A DNA stretch of 54,583 nucleotides from Chthoniobacterales bacterium (GCA_003244145.1 QHBM01000151.1:1-54583); one strand, 5' to 3'. Positions 24,053-33,825 are shown, numbered from the stretch's first letter. Notes: generated by a model from the sequence alone, not told the origin. Made by a program: numbers and translations.

Positions 24053-25069
24053 CTACAATGTCGCTGGCTGGGCGGTGGCGTTGATTTCGCGAAAGATTTC
24101 CGCGCCGATTTCAAATGAGCGCAGCCGGGCGGCGTGATCGTAAATCTGCCCGGTCGCGATGATCTCATCGGCTCCCGTTTCCTCCAGCACTTCCTCGAGC
24201 CGGCGGCGCGCCATCTCCGCTGAGCCGACGATGGAATACCGTGTCCGCTGTTCGACGGCCACGCGTTCCACCCGGCTCCAACGGTTCTCCATGCTCTCGA
24301 CTGGCGGTGGAAGTTTTCCGGGGTGGCCCCGGAGGAGATTCAGAAATTGCAATTGCGCGGAAGAGAAGAGCCGGCGCGCTTCTTCGTCGGTCTCCGCCGC
24401 GAAAAGCCCGACTCCGATCATGGCGTGCGGCCTAACGAGTGCAGCCGACGGTGTGAATTCACGCCGGTAAATCTCGAGTGCGACCTGGAGATATTCCGGC
24501 GCGAAATGCGAGGCGAAAGCGAACGGAAGCCCAAGCTCGGCCGCGAGGCGCGCGCTAAAATCGCTCGAGCCGAGCAGATAAAGTGGAACGTTGAGGCCCG
24601 CGCCCGGGACCGCCGTTATCGCCTGGCCGGGCGTGGCGGGCCGGAGGTAGGATTGCAGCTCGAGAACGTCCTGCGGAAAGGTGTCGCCGCCGTTGCCGAG
24701 ATTACGACGCAACGCGCGCGCCGTGAGTTGATCGCTGCCCGGCGCGCGCCCGAGACCGAGATCGATCCGGCCGGGGTAGAGCGACTCGAGCGTTCCGAAT
24801 TGTTCCGCGATGACGAGCGGCGCGTGGTTCGGCAACATGATGCCACCCGCGCCGACGCGAATGCTCTTTGTTTTCCCCGCGACATGACCAATGACAACGG
24901 AAGTCGCGGCGCTCGCGATCCCGGGAAGGTTGTGATGCTCCGCGAGCCAGAAGCGATGATAACCCCAGGCTTCCGCGTGTTGCGCGAGATCGACGGTGTC
25001 GCGAAAGGCGAGCGCCGCATCGCCGCCCTCAATGATCGGCGACAGATCGAGCACGGAAGCGAGAACCAT
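24053..25069 (-). CDS. LLM-class flavin-dependent oxidoreductase (MsnO8-like)
   Basis: A 338-residue luciferase-like TIM-barrel flavoprotein. Typical segments are [20 protein letters not shown], then [60 protein letters not shown] and [20 protein letters not shown]. These match the MsnO8-type LLM oxidoreductases, which use FMNH2 from a reductase to oxidise small organic molecules; the substrate is unknown. Length is as expected for the family. It is divergent from the alcohol dehydrogenase gene with 55 bases between starts, so they share a promoter region. Confidence 0.9.
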   Translation of the reverse strand: MVLASVLDLSPIIEGGDAALAFRDTVDLAQHAEAWGYHRFWLAEHHNLPGIASAATSVVIGHVAGKTKSIRVGAGGIMLPNHAPLVIAEQFGTLESLYPGRIDLGLGRAPGSDQLTARALRRNLGNGGDTFPQDVLELQSYLRPATPGQAITAVPGAGLNVPLYLLGSSDFSARLAAELGLPFAFASHFAPEYLQVALEIYRREFTPSAALVRPHAMIGVGLFAAETDEEARRLFSSAQLQFLNLLRGHPGKLPPPVESMENRWSRVERVAVEQRTRYSIVGSAEMARRRLEEVLEETGADEIIATGQIYDHAARLRSFEIGAEIFREINATAQPATL

Positions 25070-25124
25070 TATCTAATCTACATCAATGCGGCCGTCTGAC
25101 CGGTCTGCGCGAATCATTATCATA

Positions 25125-26171
25125 ATGCAGACCACTAAAGCTTACGCCGCGCGCGCGGCCAACTCACCACTCGCCCCCTTCTCGTTCGAGCAGCGGGAAC
25201 CCACCGCCACCGACGTGCAGATCGACATCCTATTCTGCGGCGTCTGCCATTCCGATCTGCATATCGCCCGCAACGAATGGGGAGGCACCATCTATCCGTG
25301 TGTGCCCGGTCACGAAATCGCCGGGCGCGTCGTCAAAGTTGGACGCGAAGTAAAGAAATTTAAGGAAGGCGATCCCGTCGCAGTCGGCTGCTTGGTTGAT
25401 TCCGATCGCGTCTGCGAGAATTGTCGAGAAAACCTCGAACAGTTTTGCGAGAGCGGCCCGACCTTCACGTACAACAGCTCCGACCGGCACACCGGCGGCG
25501 TAACCTACGGTGGATATTCCAAGAGCATCGTGGTTGATCAGGATTTCGTCCTCCGTCTTTCGGACAAACTAGACCTGGCCTCCTCCGCCCCGCTTCTGTG
25601 CGCGGGGATCACGACCTATTCGCCATTGCGGAAATGGAAAGTTGGCAAGGGTCAAAAGATCGGCGTGATCGGGCTGGGCGGGCTCGGTCACATGGCCCTC
25701 AAATTTGCCAACGCCTTGGGCGCTGAAGTCACCCTCTTCACCACCTCGCCGGGGAAAACCGCCGACGCGAAACGATTGGGCGCGCATGAAGTGGTGATCT
25801 CGAAAGACGAAGAGGCAATGCAAAAACAGCAGAAAAAGTTCGATTTTATCCTCGATACCGTCTCGGCTAATCACGATCTAAATACATACCTCGCGTTTTT
25901 GAAACGCGATGGAGTCTTGGCGCTCGTTGGTGCTCCGCCGGACCCCATGCCGGTAAGCGCGTTTAATTTGATCATGCCACGACGGCAGCTAGCTGGTTCA
26001 TTGATTGGCGGAATCAAGGAGACGCAGGAGATGCTCGATTTCTGCGCCGACCGCGGGATCACCTGCGACATCGAAATGATTTCGATCGACAAAATTAACG
26101 ACGCTTACGAGCGCATGCTGAAGAGCGACGTGAAGTACCGTTTCGTGATCGATTTGGCCTCGTTGACCTAG
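25125..26171 (+). CDS. Zinc-dependent alcohol dehydrogenase (CAD/YahK-like)
   Basis: A 348-residue medium-chain NADP(H)-dependent alcohol/aldehyde dehydrogenase. Catalytic-zinc ligands: Cys in ILFCGVCHSDLHIARNEW, His-Glu in VPGHEIAGRV, and a later Cys in LLCAGITTYSPL. The Rossmann fold shows GVIGLGGLGHMALKFANALG. The structural-zinc lobe normally reads DSCRxCxxC; here it is DSDRVCENC...FC, so the first of four cysteines is Asp. The rest of the enzyme looks intact. ATG 25125 (MQTTKAYAAR) is chosen over an upstream in-frame ATG at 25086, since family homology begins there. Likely reduces aldehydes. Confidence 0.92.
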   Translation: MQTTKAYAARAANSPLAPFSFEQREPTATDVQIDILFCGVCHSDLHIARNEWGGTIYPCVPGHEIAGRVVKVGREVKKFKEGDPVAVGCLVDSDRVCENCRENLEQFCESGPTFTYNSSDRHTGGVTYGGYSKSIVVDQDFVLRLSDKLDLASSAPLLCAGITTYSPLRKWKVGKGQKIGVIGLGGLGHMALKFANALGAEVTLFTTSPGKTADAKRLGAHEVVISKDEEAMQKQQKKFDFILDTVSANHDLNTYLAFLKRDGVLALVGAPPDPMPVSAFNLIMPRRQLAGSLIGGIKETQEMLDFCADRGITCDIEMISIDKINDAYERMLKSDVKYRFVIDLASLT

Positions 26172-26225
26172 CGCGATTACGCCTTTGCCGCCGGTCGCAA
26201 AAGGAGTTGCAACGCGCCGGTCCTG

Positions 26226-27173
26226 ATGCGCTGCTACGCGATGCCGGAGCAGCGCAAGATCGCCGTAATCGCCGCGTTCGCCACGCTCTGCGTGATCTGG
26301 AGTTCGACCTGGCTCGCGATCAAAATCGGCCTGCGCGATCTGCCACCGATTTCCTTCGTGGCCATGAGATTTGTCATTGCCGTCGTGGTGCTCCTCGCCA
26401 TCTCGATCGGCCGGGTGCGGCTGTTGCCGGTGCGCCGCGGAGATTTCAAATTGCTCGCTTACACCGGCGTCCTCATGTTCGCCGTGAACTACGCTCTCCT
26501 CTTTTGGGCGGAACTGCATGTGTCGTCCGGTTTGTCGGCCGTTTTGCAGGCCACGATCCCCATCTTCGGAATGGTCTTCGCGCATTTCATTCTGCCTAAC
26601 GAACCGCTCCGGGGCCAGCGGGTCGCGGGCGCCGCGCTCGCGCTCGGGGGCGTCGCGGTGATTTGCTCGCGGCTGCTGGACTTCGGCGGGCTGCTCTCGT
26701 TTTGGGGCGGCGTGGCGATCGTCTTCGGCGGCGCGGGCGCGGCCTTTTCCAACGTCCTCTTGAAAGCGCGCTCGATCCAGCTCGCGCCGGCCATGATCGC
26801 AGCCTGGCAAATGATCTTCGGCCTGGTGCCGCTGCTTTTGCTCGGGTTTTTCATGGACGGAAATCCGGTCCATTTTCACTGGACGAAAACGGCGGTGTTC
26901 TGCCTTTTCTATCTGGCGATTCCCGGATCGGCCGTCGCTTTCCTGCTGCTCTATTGGCTACTCCCGCGAATGACGGTGACAAACCTGCAAACGATCTCGC
27001 TCATCACGCCGCCGGGCGCGGTCGGCTTCGGTTGGTTGCTGGGCGGCGAGACGTTCGCACTTTGGTCGCTCGCCGGCGGCGCGCTCGTGCTCGCCGGAGT
27101 CTGGATGATTTTCCGCAAAGTCGAACCCGCGCACGTTCGGGACGAATGCGACACCGCGCTCCCTCATGGGTGA
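26226..27173 (+). CDS. EamA/DMT-superfamily exporter
   Basis: A 315-residue permease with ten predicted TM helices in two EamA repeats. Repeat one: IAAFATLCVIWSSTWLAIKI, then FVAMRFVIAVVVLLAISIG and LSAVLQATIPIFGMVFAHFI. Repeat two: FWGGVAIVFGGAGAAFSNVL through TVTNLQTISLITPPGAVGFG and LAGGALVLAGVWMIF. DMT exporters move amino acids or metabolites out of the cell; this sequence has the RhaT/YdcZ-like pattern of the EamA group. The ATG at 26241 (MPEQRK) is an equally good start. The end overlaps the acyltransferase start by 8 bases, so they are coupled. Confidence 0.87.
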   Translation: MRCYAMPEQRKIAVIAAFATLCVIWSSTWLAIKIGLRDLPPISFVAMRFVIAVVVLLAISIGRVRLLPVRRGDFKLLAYTGVLMFAVNYALLFWAELHVSSGLSAVLQATIPIFGMVFAHFILPNEPLRGQRVAGAALALGGVAVICSRLLDFGGLLSFWGGVAIVFGGAGAAFSNVLLKARSIQLAPAMIAAWQMIFGLVPLLLLGFFMDGNPVHFHWTKTAVFCLFYLAIPGSAVAFLLLYWLLPRMTVTNLQTISLITPPGAVGFGWLLGGETFALWSLAGGALVLAGVWMIFRKVEPAHVRDECDTALPHG

Positions 27174-28305
27174 AGAAAAAGCCGTGCTCGATCCGCGCTT
27201 CGCTCCGCGCAAACGGCAGCCGGGCCTCGATCTTCTGCGCGCCATCGCGATTCTGCTCGTTGTTCCCTATCACGCAGGACTGTTCGGGTTCGAGCTGCCG
27301 CATGATCTCCAGCGTTTCGGCTGGATCGGAGTCGATCTCTTTTTTGTTCTCAGCGGTTATCTAATCGCCGGGCAGCTCTTGTCCGCCCTGGCCCGCGGGA
27401 AATCGCCACGGGTGCCACGCTTTTACTGGCGGCGGGCTCTCCGGATTTTGCCCGCTTATCTCGCGATCGTGGCGCTCTACATTTTTCTGCCAGCCATGCG
27501 CGAGTATCCAATCATGCCGCCGCTCTGGAAGTTCCTGACCTTCACCCAAAACCTCGGGCTGCGCGGCGGTACGACTTTTTCGCACGCCTGGTCGCTCTGC
27601 ATCGAGAGCCAGTTTTATCTCGTGCTGCCATTTGTGCTCCTCACTCTCGCTCGATGGCGCCGCGGACATCTGCTGGTTCCATGCGCCGTGGTCGTCGTCG
27701 GGATTGTCCTCCGCGGCGTGCTCGCGCACATCAACGTCAGCAGCCCGGCCCCATCGTTCGGCTTCTGGCAAAAATTTATTTATTATCCGACCTACAGCCG
27801 GCTTGATCCGTTGACGATGGGCGTGAGCCTGGCGGCGATCGAATGTTTCCGCCCGGGCTGGTGGACGACTCTAATGAAGACCGCGAAATGGATCTGGGCG
27901 CCGGGGTTCGGATTAATCGCACTGGCGCTGATGTTCGCGGAAGTGGACCCGTTAGGCATCACGAGTTGCGCCCTCGGCTTTCCGCTCATCGCGCTCGGAT
28001 TTTCCGCGTTGCTGGTTTGCGCGGTCAGTCCGCAGTCGCCTCTCTCTCGCGTCCCAATTCCTGGAGCTGCTTTCCTCGCGACCGTGGCCTACAGCATTTA
28101 TCTCAGCCACAAAATCGTGATCAACTGGATGCTTGGTTTTACAGCTGGCCACTCGATTGCGCTGACTTCCCTGTCCGGTTATCTCCTGATGTTTTTCTCC
28201 GTCCTGATCGCGGGCGCGGCGCTTTTCTTCGCGGTGGAACGGCCGTTCCTGCAAATGAGGCAACGCCTCGTAAAACGACCGCCGGAATTTGCGCCGGCGT
28301 CCTAG
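27166..28305 (+). CDS. Acyltransferase 3 (OafA/YrhL-like) membrane O-acyltransferase
   Basis: A 379-residue integral membrane protein with about ten TM helices. The family signature is clear: GLDLLRAIAILLVVPYHAGL (catalytic-type His), FGWIGVDLFFVLSGYLIAGQ, RFYWRRALRILPAYLAIVAL and HAWSLCIESQFYLVLPFVLL. These enzymes acylate sugars of surface polysaccharides, peptidoglycan or antibiotics using acyl donors on the cytoplasmic side. Overlap with the DMT exporter (8 bases) suggests co-expression. The stop shares its CTAG with the stop of the PAP2 gene on the opposite strand. Substrate unknown. Confidence 0.9.
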   Translation: MGEEKAVLDPRFAPRKRQPGLDLLRAIAILLVVPYHAGLFGFELPHDLQRFGWIGVDLFFVLSGYLIAGQLLSALARGKSPRVPRFYWRRALRILPAYLAIVALYIFLPAMREYPIMPPLWKFLTFTQNLGLRGGTTFSHAWSLCIESQFYLVLPFVLLTLARWRRGHLLVPCAVVVVGIVLRGVLAHINVSSPAPSFGFWQKFIYYPTYSRLDPLTMGVSLAAIECFRPGWWTTLMKTAKWIWAPGFGLIALALMFAEVDPLGITSCALGFPLIALGFSALLVCAVSPQSPLSRVPIPGAAFLATVAYSIYLSHKIVINWMLGFTAGHSIALTSLSGYLLMFFSVLIAGAALFFAVERPFLQMRQRLVKRPPEFAPAS

Positions 28306-29033
28306 CGCTTCATCCTGCCGGCTCGCCATCGGCGCAGCGTTTCCACGCCGGTCCAACAAAGCGCCAGCCACGCGAGCCCGACGGCGATCGCGCCCAGGAC
28401 GTCGGTGAGATAATGCGCGCCAAGATAAATGCGGCTGAGCCCGATCAACGCGACCCATAGAGCCACGATCCAGAAAATCAAAACGCGCCACCGCCACCCG
28501 CGGACAGATTGCGTGAAGAAAATGGCGAGCAACCCGTAAAACAAAGTCGACCCCATCGTATGTCCGCTCGGGAATCCGAAACTGGAAAGGGTCACGAGCG
28601 GATTCTCCAGGACCGGCCGTTGCCGGTGAAAAAAATGTTTGAGCAAGACGTTAAGCAAACTGCCGCCGCCTATTCCCAGCACCAGCGCGAGCATTTGATA
28701 CCACGACTTGCGCACGAACAGGACGAGGGCCGCGCCGATCGACGACGCCGCGACAAACGCGACCGAGCCGAAGAACGTCGCGAAGAATGCGAGCCGCGTG
28801 AGCGCTAGCGTCCCGTGCTGGTGGAACCAGGAGGAAACCCGCTCATCCAGAAGACGCGTGGCCGCCTCGCCCGACATATCTTCGGCGATGTCAGCAAACC
28901 ACCAGCCCGCCGCGAGAATCACCAGCAAGCCAATCGTTAGGTGCAGCCCGAGATAACCTCCCGGCGATATCCGCGCCTGCAAGAAACGGATGGAGCGCGC
29001 AAAACGTCGAACCGGCTCAGGCTTCTTTGTCAT
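28302..29033 (-). CDS. PAP2-family membrane phosphatase
   Basis: A 243-residue lipid-phosphate phosphatase with six TM helices. All three PAP2 motifs are present: KHFFHRQRP (KxxxxxxRP), PSGHT, and SRIYLGAHYLTD (SRxxxxxHxxxD). Such enzymes dephosphorylate phosphatidate, undecaprenyl pyrophosphate or related lipids on the outer face of the membrane. ATG 29033 overlaps the stop of the phosphoesterase gene in ATGA, which fixes it; the longer frame reaching 29483 is a shadow of that gene. Last gene of a three-gene minus-strand operon. Confidence 0.92.
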   Translation of the reverse strand: MTKKPEPVRRFARSIRFLQARISPGGYLGLHLTIGLLVILAAGWWFADIAEDMSGEAATRLLDERVSSWFHQHGTLALTRLAFFATFFGSVAFVAASSIGAALVLFVRKSWYQMLALVLGIGGGSLLNVLLKHFFHRQRPVLENPLVTLSSFGFPSGHTMGSTLFYGLLAIFFTQSVRGWRWRVLIFWIVALWVALIGLSRIYLGAHYLTDVLGAIAVGLAWLALCWTGVETLRRWRAGRMKR

Positions 29034-29836
29034 TCGCGAATCCAGCCTTCGGCGGTACGCCGGAACAACTCGATCGATAGCACATCGAAGAGGCCGGAAT
29101 GCGGCCGCCAGGTCCGGCGCTCGATGGTGAGACGCGACTGATCGATTTGAATCACGTTGAGCGAATTCGGCTGGCCGCGGCCGCGCGTGGAAGTGCTCGT
29201 GCCCGCGGAAACAATGATCGCCGAGTAGCCCGGCATGTTGTAGCGCTTCGCGGTCTGGCTCGTGTCGGCAATATGAAAATGGCCGGCCAGGAGCAGATCG
29301 ACGCGGCATTCGGCCAGGGTTCTCATGGCCCGCCGCGATCGGCCGACCACGCGACCGCTCGCGCCCGCGGGCAAATCGAACGGGTGATGCGTCACGACAA
29401 TTTTCGTGCGGTCGGCGGGCGGCGTTTGCAGCGTCCCGCGCAATTTCTCGAGTTGCCTCCGATTGATTCGGCCATCTTTCCAAGTCAAAGAGCGCGCGGT
29501 GTTCACTCCGGCAACGACGATTTCCGCGTCTTCGTAAACGGGCTGCAAATCGGTGGTGATAAAACGCCGGTAGCGATCGAGCGGTCGCGCGAAACGGGAA
29601 AAAATATCGTGCAACGGAACATCGTGATTTCCGGGCACGACAATTTGCGGAAAAGGAATCGCCGACAAAAACTCACGCGCCGCGCTGAATTCCGCGGTCC
29701 GGGCGCGTTGTGTCAGGTCGCCGGAGGCCGCCACGACATCCGGCTTCACCTCGCCGATAAATTCCACGAGCGGTCTCAGGATGGCGGGATCGACGCGACC
29801 GAAATGTAAATCCGAAAGATGAATGAGCGTGCGCAT
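29030..29836 (-). CDS. Calcineurin-like metallophosphoesterase
   Basis: A 268-residue binuclear metal phosphoesterase (Icc/CpdA or UDP-diacylglucosamine hydrolase type). Motifs in order: HLSDLHFG, ASGDLTQRA, VPGNHDVPLH, VTHHPFDLP and LLAGHFHIADTS. The substrate could be cAMP, a nucleotide-linked lipid or a polar head group; sequence alone does not decide. The start at 29836 is fixed by an ATGA overlap with the lipid kinase gene upstream; 3' it overlaps the PAP2 gene the same way. Middle gene of the operon. Confidence 0.93.
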   Translation of the reverse strand: MRTLIHLSDLHFGRVDPAILRPLVEFIGEVKPDVVAASGDLTQRARTAEFSAAREFLSAIPFPQIVVPGNHDVPLHDIFSRFARPLDRYRRFITTDLQPVYEDAEIVVAGVNTARSLTWKDGRINRRQLEKLRGTLQTPPADRTKIVVTHHPFDLPAGASGRVVGRSRRAMRTLAECRVDLLLAGHFHIADTSQTAKRYNMPGYSAIIVSAGTSTSTRGRGQPNSLNVIQIDQSRLTIERRTWRPHSGLFDVLSIELFRRTAEGWIRE

Positions 29837-30738
29837 CAGATTGCCGCTTCTTCCGGCGGAACTAGAACGCGCAATGCCGCCGGCCGGATCCGATATTCGA
29901 GCGGCGATTCCATCCACTCAATCTCGCCGTCCTGCGCGACCAGCAACCGGTGTTTGCGCGTTTCGATTCGCGCCTCGGCCACGCAGAAAACATCGAAGTC
30001 CTTCTCCTGATCCACGCGTCCGAAAAGCGCGTGGAACGCGAGCCGGAAAAGACCGAGCCGGCCCGTGCGCTGCGTCAGATACAAACCCAGTTTGCCGGCG
30101 TCAACACAGGCACGGGAGCCGAGGTTGAAACCGGCGATCTCGTATTCGTTGTTGCCGACGAAAAGGAAAGCCGTTCGGCGATTGATTTGGCGGCCTTCGA
30201 TGGTGAGCCGCAGATCCAGAAACGGGAACCGGCGAAGCGCCTGGACCGTGGCCCAGAAAAAGGCGGGCCATTTGCCGCGAGAAAGCTGCTGCTCCTGCGC
30301 TTTCCGGCGCGAAACAATCTGCGGATAAATGCCGAGGCTCGAGTTGTTGATGAAGATGCGGCCGTTCACTTCGCCCGCATCCACAGACCGGACTCGCCCT
30401 TGCACGACGGTGCGCACAGCCGCTTCGAAATCGAGCGGAATCCGCAGATCTTTCGCGAAATGATTCAGGGTGCCGATCGGCAAGACCCCGAGAATCTTGT
30501 CCGTCCCCGCCAGTTCCCCGGCCACTCCGCTGATTGTCCCATCGCCGCCCGCGGCCACGATTGTTTTCTCACCGGCGCGCACGGCTTCCCGCGCCAGCGC
30601 TGAAACGTCCTGTCCGCGTTCCGGCTGGACAATCCGCGGCGTTTCCCCCAGCGCGGCGAACAGCTCCGCGATCCGTGTCTCTCGATCACCCTTCCCGTTA
30701 AGAGAACTTCCAGCGCCGCGGTTCATGATCACTATCAT
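29836..30738 (-). CDS. Diacylglycerol/lipid kinase family protein
   Basis: A 300-residue DAGK_cat protein (DgkB/YegS type). The nucleotide-binding domain shows MNRGAGSSLNGKGDRETRIA, then TIVAAGGDGTISGVAGELAG and LGVLPIGTLNHFAKDLRIPL, followed by a second beta-sandwich domain from about residue 130. Members phosphorylate diacylglycerol or other lipids with ATP. ATG 30738 (MIVIMNRGAG) is chosen: the family starts with a short hydrophobic strand, and the longer frame upstream runs into the thyA promoter side. First gene of the kinase-phosphoesterase-PAP2 operon and divergent from thyA (96 bases). Confidence 0.92.
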   Translation of the reverse strand: MIVIMNRGAGSSLNGKGDRETRIAELFAALGETPRIVQPERGQDVSALAREAVRAGEKTIVAAGGDGTISGVAGELAGTDKILGVLPIGTLNHFAKDLRIPLDFEAAVRTVVQGRVRSVDAGEVNGRIFINNSSLGIYPQIVSRRKAQEQQLSRGKWPAFFWATVQALRRFPFLDLRLTIEGRQINRRTAFLFVGNNEYEIAGFNLGSRACVDAGKLGLYLTQRTGRLGLFRLAFHALFGRVDQEKDFDVFCVAEARIETRKHRLLVAQDGEIEWMESPLEYRIRPAALRVLVPPEEAAI

Positions 30739-30834
30739 CCCTGTTGAATCGCGCGTGCGCGGCTTCTTGATGCCAGCGGCGAGCGTCAAAATGAGAATTG
30801 AATCCGGTTGGTTGTGGCGTTTATCTGAAGGCGC

Positions 30835-31629
30835 ATGCGCCAATATCACGATCTGCTCCGGTTGGTGCTCGAACACGGACAGCCGCGGATGGATCGGACC
30901 GGCACGGGCACGCTCTCCGTTTTTGGTGCGCAGGCCCGCTTCGATTTGAGGGGAAATTTTCCGCTGCTCACGACGAAGAAGCTCCATCTCAAATCGATCA
31001 TCCACGAGCTGCTTTGGTTTCTGCGAGGTGATACGAACGTGCGTTCCCTGAACGAAAAAGGCGTGACGATCTGGGATGAATGGGCCGATGAAAAGGGAAA
31101 CCTCGGCCCCCTTTATGGAGCGCAATGGATCGGCTGGCGCGGCGCCGACGGCGCAGTCATCAATCAGATCGACGGCGTCATCGCCGAGATAAAACGAAAC
31201 CCGGAAAGCCGGCGCCTGATCGTGAACGCATGGAATGTGGCCGAGCTCAATCGCATGGCGCTACTGCCCTGCCACGTGCTTTTCCAATTCTACGTGCGCG
31301 AGGGCGAATTGAGCTGCCAGCTTTATCAACGCAGCGCCGATTTGTTTCTCGGCGTGCCGTTCAACATCGCGTCGTATGCATTGCTCACGATGATGGTCGC
31401 GCAGGTCTGCCATCTGCGGCCGGGCGAATTCGTGCACACGTTCGGCGACCTGCACCTTTACCAAAACCATCTGGAACAGACGCGCGCGCAACTTGCTCGC
31501 GATTTCCGCGCGCTCCCGCGGATGCAATTGAATCCCGCAGTCAAAGACATCTACGATTTTCGGTTCGAAGATTTCGCCCTCACCGATTACGACCCGCATC
31601 CCGCGATCAAAGCGCCGATCGCGGTTTGA
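30835..31629 (+). CDS. thyA: Thymidylate synthase
   Basis: A 264-residue ThyA, the standard bacterial length. It converts dUMP to dTMP with methylenetetrahydrofolate. Diagnostic segments: [52 protein letters not shown], the catalytic Cys in [12 protein letters not shown] and the dUMP/folate-binding [20 protein letters not shown] plus [16 protein letters not shown]. All key residues are present, so it should be active. The usual partner folA (dihydrofolate reductase) is not next to it. Convergent with the Prc-type protease gene, 6 bases apart. Confidence 0.97.
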   Translation: MRQYHDLLRLVLEHGQPRMDRTGTGTLSVFGAQARFDLRGNFPLLTTKKLHLKSIIHELLWFLRGDTNVRSLNEKGVTIWDEWADEKGNLGPLYGAQWIGWRGADGAVINQIDGVIAEIKRNPESRRLIVNAWNVAELNRMALLPCHVLFQFYVREGELSCQLYQRSADLFLGVPFNIASYALLTMMVAQVCHLRPGEFVHTFGDLHLYQNHLEQTRAQLARDFRALPRMQLNPAVKDIYDFRFEDFALTDYDPHPAIKAPIAV

Positions 31630-31635
31630 ACTGCT

Positions 31636-33825
31636 TTAGTTCGGTGGCGGCGTAGTTCTCGTGCTCGCGGTCGTCGGACCTTTGTTGAGGTCGACCAGGT
31701 CGCTCAGAATATTCAGGGTCTCGTCGCGTTCCGGGTCGATCGTCGGCTCTTTCGTGCCGTCGTCATTGGTCGTGGTCTCCGAGTCGGAATCTGAGGCTGC
31801 CTCACTGCTGGGCTTCTTGTTCGCCGCGAGTTTTCCCGGGAAGAGGATCGGCGTGAGATTCGGTTTATCGACGTTGTCGAGGGTGAGGCGAATCATCTGC
31901 ATGTCTTCGACGTGGCGCGCGAGCCGTTCTTTCGAGCGGGTCTCCTTGCGCAGCTTGTCTTCGCTTAATTCGCTTTTGCGCACGTCCTCGTTCAGGGAAA
32001 TGCGGTTCTCATCCAAACGTTTGCGGAGCCGCTCCATGTCTTCCATGACGTAGCGGAATTCTGGATTGGCCTGGACGCGCGCTTCGGAGCGACGCTTCAG
32101 CTCGTCCACAAACAACCCGCGGCCCTCACCCCATTTGGTATATCTCGCCTTCGGCACTTCGTCGTAGGGCAGGCAGTTCTTCAACGCTCCTTCGCCAAAT
32201 TCCGGCAAATCGCTCAACGTCGGCAGCACAATATCCGAAGCGACGCCGTGAAGCTGCGTCGACCCGCCCGCGACGCGGTAGAATTTCTGGATGGTCAACT
32301 TCAAAGCGCCATCTTCCTGCGAACGGCTGCCGAGCAATGACGTGAATCGCCCGATCTCGAGAATTGTTTGGACCGTGCCTTTGCCGAAAGTGCTTTTGTC
32401 GCCGACGATCAACGCTCTTCCGTAATCCTGAAGCGCCGCGGCAAAAATCTCGCTCGCGGATGCGCTTTGCCGGCTCGTTAGCACAATCATCGGTCCGGCG
32501 TACGCGATCCCTGGATCAGGGTCGCTCGAGACGACGATGTTTCCGTTCGAGCCTTTCGTCTGCACGATCGGTCCCGATTTCAAAAAGAGTCCGGTCAGCG
32601 CGATGGCTTCTTCAAGCGATCCGCCGCCGTTTCGGCGCAGATCGACGATGAGCCCGGCAATGTTTTCTTTCTTCAGCCGTTTCAGCAACGCAAGCACATC
32701 CTTGGTCGTGCTCTTCTGGTGCTTGTCCATGTCGGCATAAAAAGACGGAAGCGTGATCCACCCGAGTTTCACTGGCTCGCCATTCTCGTCTTTCTTGATG
32801 ATGATGTCGGCGCGCGCCTCCTGGTCTTTCAGCTTAATTTCATCGCGCACCAGATCGACCGTCTTGCGCTTCGAAGGGTCCGGAGAGTCCGCGGGAATAA
32901 CGAGCAGCCGGACGTGCGTGCCTTTCTTGCCGCGAATTTGCTCAACCACTTTGTCGAGCCGCATATCGCGAACGTCGTTGAACCCCGACGGCCCCTGCGC
33001 CACTGCGGTGATGCGATCGCCCACCTTCAATCGTCCATCCGTCTGCGCCGGTCCGCCCGCCACCAGGCTCTCGATTTTCGCATAACCGTCCTCCGACCGG
33101 AGCATCGCGCCGATCCCGACGAGCGAGAGACCCATGTTAATGCTGAAATTCTTCAGGTCGGCTTTGCTCAGATATTCCGAGTGCGGGTCGTAGGCCTGGG
33201 AGAGCGCGTCGAGGAAAAGCTTCACCTGTTCGTCCTTGTCCTGTTCATGGACGGTGCGCGCGAGGCGCTCGTATCGGCGCGTGATCAGTTTCGGTCCCGG
33301 CTCGATCGGATGTTCGCTCAGATGTTCTTGCAGCAATTCGCTCGCGATTCGCCCGCGCCAGACCGCATCGGCTTCCGCGTCATCTTTCGGCCACGACGCT
33401 TTTTGACGGCTCAGCTCGATACTGGCGTCTTGTTTGAAATCGACGGGCTGCGCCACAATCTCTTTGATCTTGGCCACGCGGTTATCGACGCGCTTGGTGT
33501 AGAGCTCGTAGATTTCGTAGGCTGGCTTCAGGTTCCCGAGCAAAACGTCGTCGTCCAGCGACGTGCTATACTTGGCGGTCAGCATGTCCACATCCTGCTG
33601 GGTGAAGAAAAGGTGGCTGAAATCGAGCAACTCCAGATAGGTCTTGAGGAACTTCTTCGAGACTTCGTCGTTAAGCGGCTGATGGGTGTAATGCCCCTCT
33701 TCCAGGAGCCGGCCAACCGAAATCGCGACCTGTTCCGCGTCCGTTTTCGCCTGGACCGGTGCCACCGTCAGCAGGGCAAATGCAACGAGCGGCAGGGTGA
33801 ATAACGAGCGAAAAGATGGCTTCAT
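31636..33825 (-). CDS. Carboxy-terminal processing protease (Prc/Tsp-like, S41)
   Basis: A 729-residue periplasmic protease. Signal: SLFTLPLVAFALLTVAPVQA. A Tsp-type helical N-terminal domain (YTHQPLNDEVSKKFLKTYLE) precedes a PDZ domain (LVGIGAMLRSEDGYAKIESL, then LKVGDRITAVAQG) and the S41 core, with AGLIVDLRRNGGGSLEEAI and the Ser-Lys dyad: Ser in TSRQSASASEIFAAALQDYG and Lys in VGDKSTFGKGT. The C-terminal domain is Lys/Arg/Glu-rich with a terminal TTASTRTTPPP tail. It trims or degrades envelope proteins and, in Escherichia coli, peptidoglycan hydrolases. ATG 33825 is set by the signal peptide. It stands alone, divergent from the MBL gene. Confidence 0.94.
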   Translation of the reverse strand: MKPSFRSLFTLPLVAFALLTVAPVQAKTDAEQVAISVGRLLEEGHYTHQPLNDEVSKKFLKTYLELLDFSHLFFTQQDVDMLTAKYSTSLDDDVLLGNLKPAYEIYELYTKRVDNRVAKIKEIVAQPVDFKQDASIELSRQKASWPKDDAEADAVWRGRIASELLQEHLSEHPIEPGPKLITRRYERLARTVHEQDKDEQVKLFLDALSQAYDPHSEYLSKADLKNFSINMGLSLVGIGAMLRSEDGYAKIESLVAGGPAQTDGRLKVGDRITAVAQGPSGFNDVRDMRLDKVVEQIRGKKGTHVRLLVIPADSPDPSKRKTVDLVRDEIKLKDQEARADIIIKKDENGEPVKLGWITLPSFYADMDKHQKSTTKDVLALLKRLKKENIAGLIVDLRRNGGGSLEEAIALTGLFLKSGPIVQTKGSNGNIVVSSDPDPGIAYAGPMIVLTSRQSASASEIFAAALQDYGRALIVGDKSTFGKGTVQTILEIGRFTSLLGSRSQEDGALKLTIQKFYRVAGGSTQLHGVASDIVLPTLSDLPEFGEGALKNCLPYDEVPKARYTKWGEGRGLFVDELKRRSEARVQANPEFRYVMEDMERLRKRLDENRISLNEDVRKSELSEDKLRKETRSKERLARHVEDMQMIRLTLDNVDKPNLTPILFPGKLAANKKPSSEAASDSDSETTTNDDGTKEPTIDPERDETLNILSDLVDLNKGPTTASTRTTPPPN

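Noticed and set aside
32719-33804. 361-codon plus-strand frame opposite the Prc-type protease
   Set aside because: Shadow of the protease, which shows PDZ and S41 motifs on the other strand.
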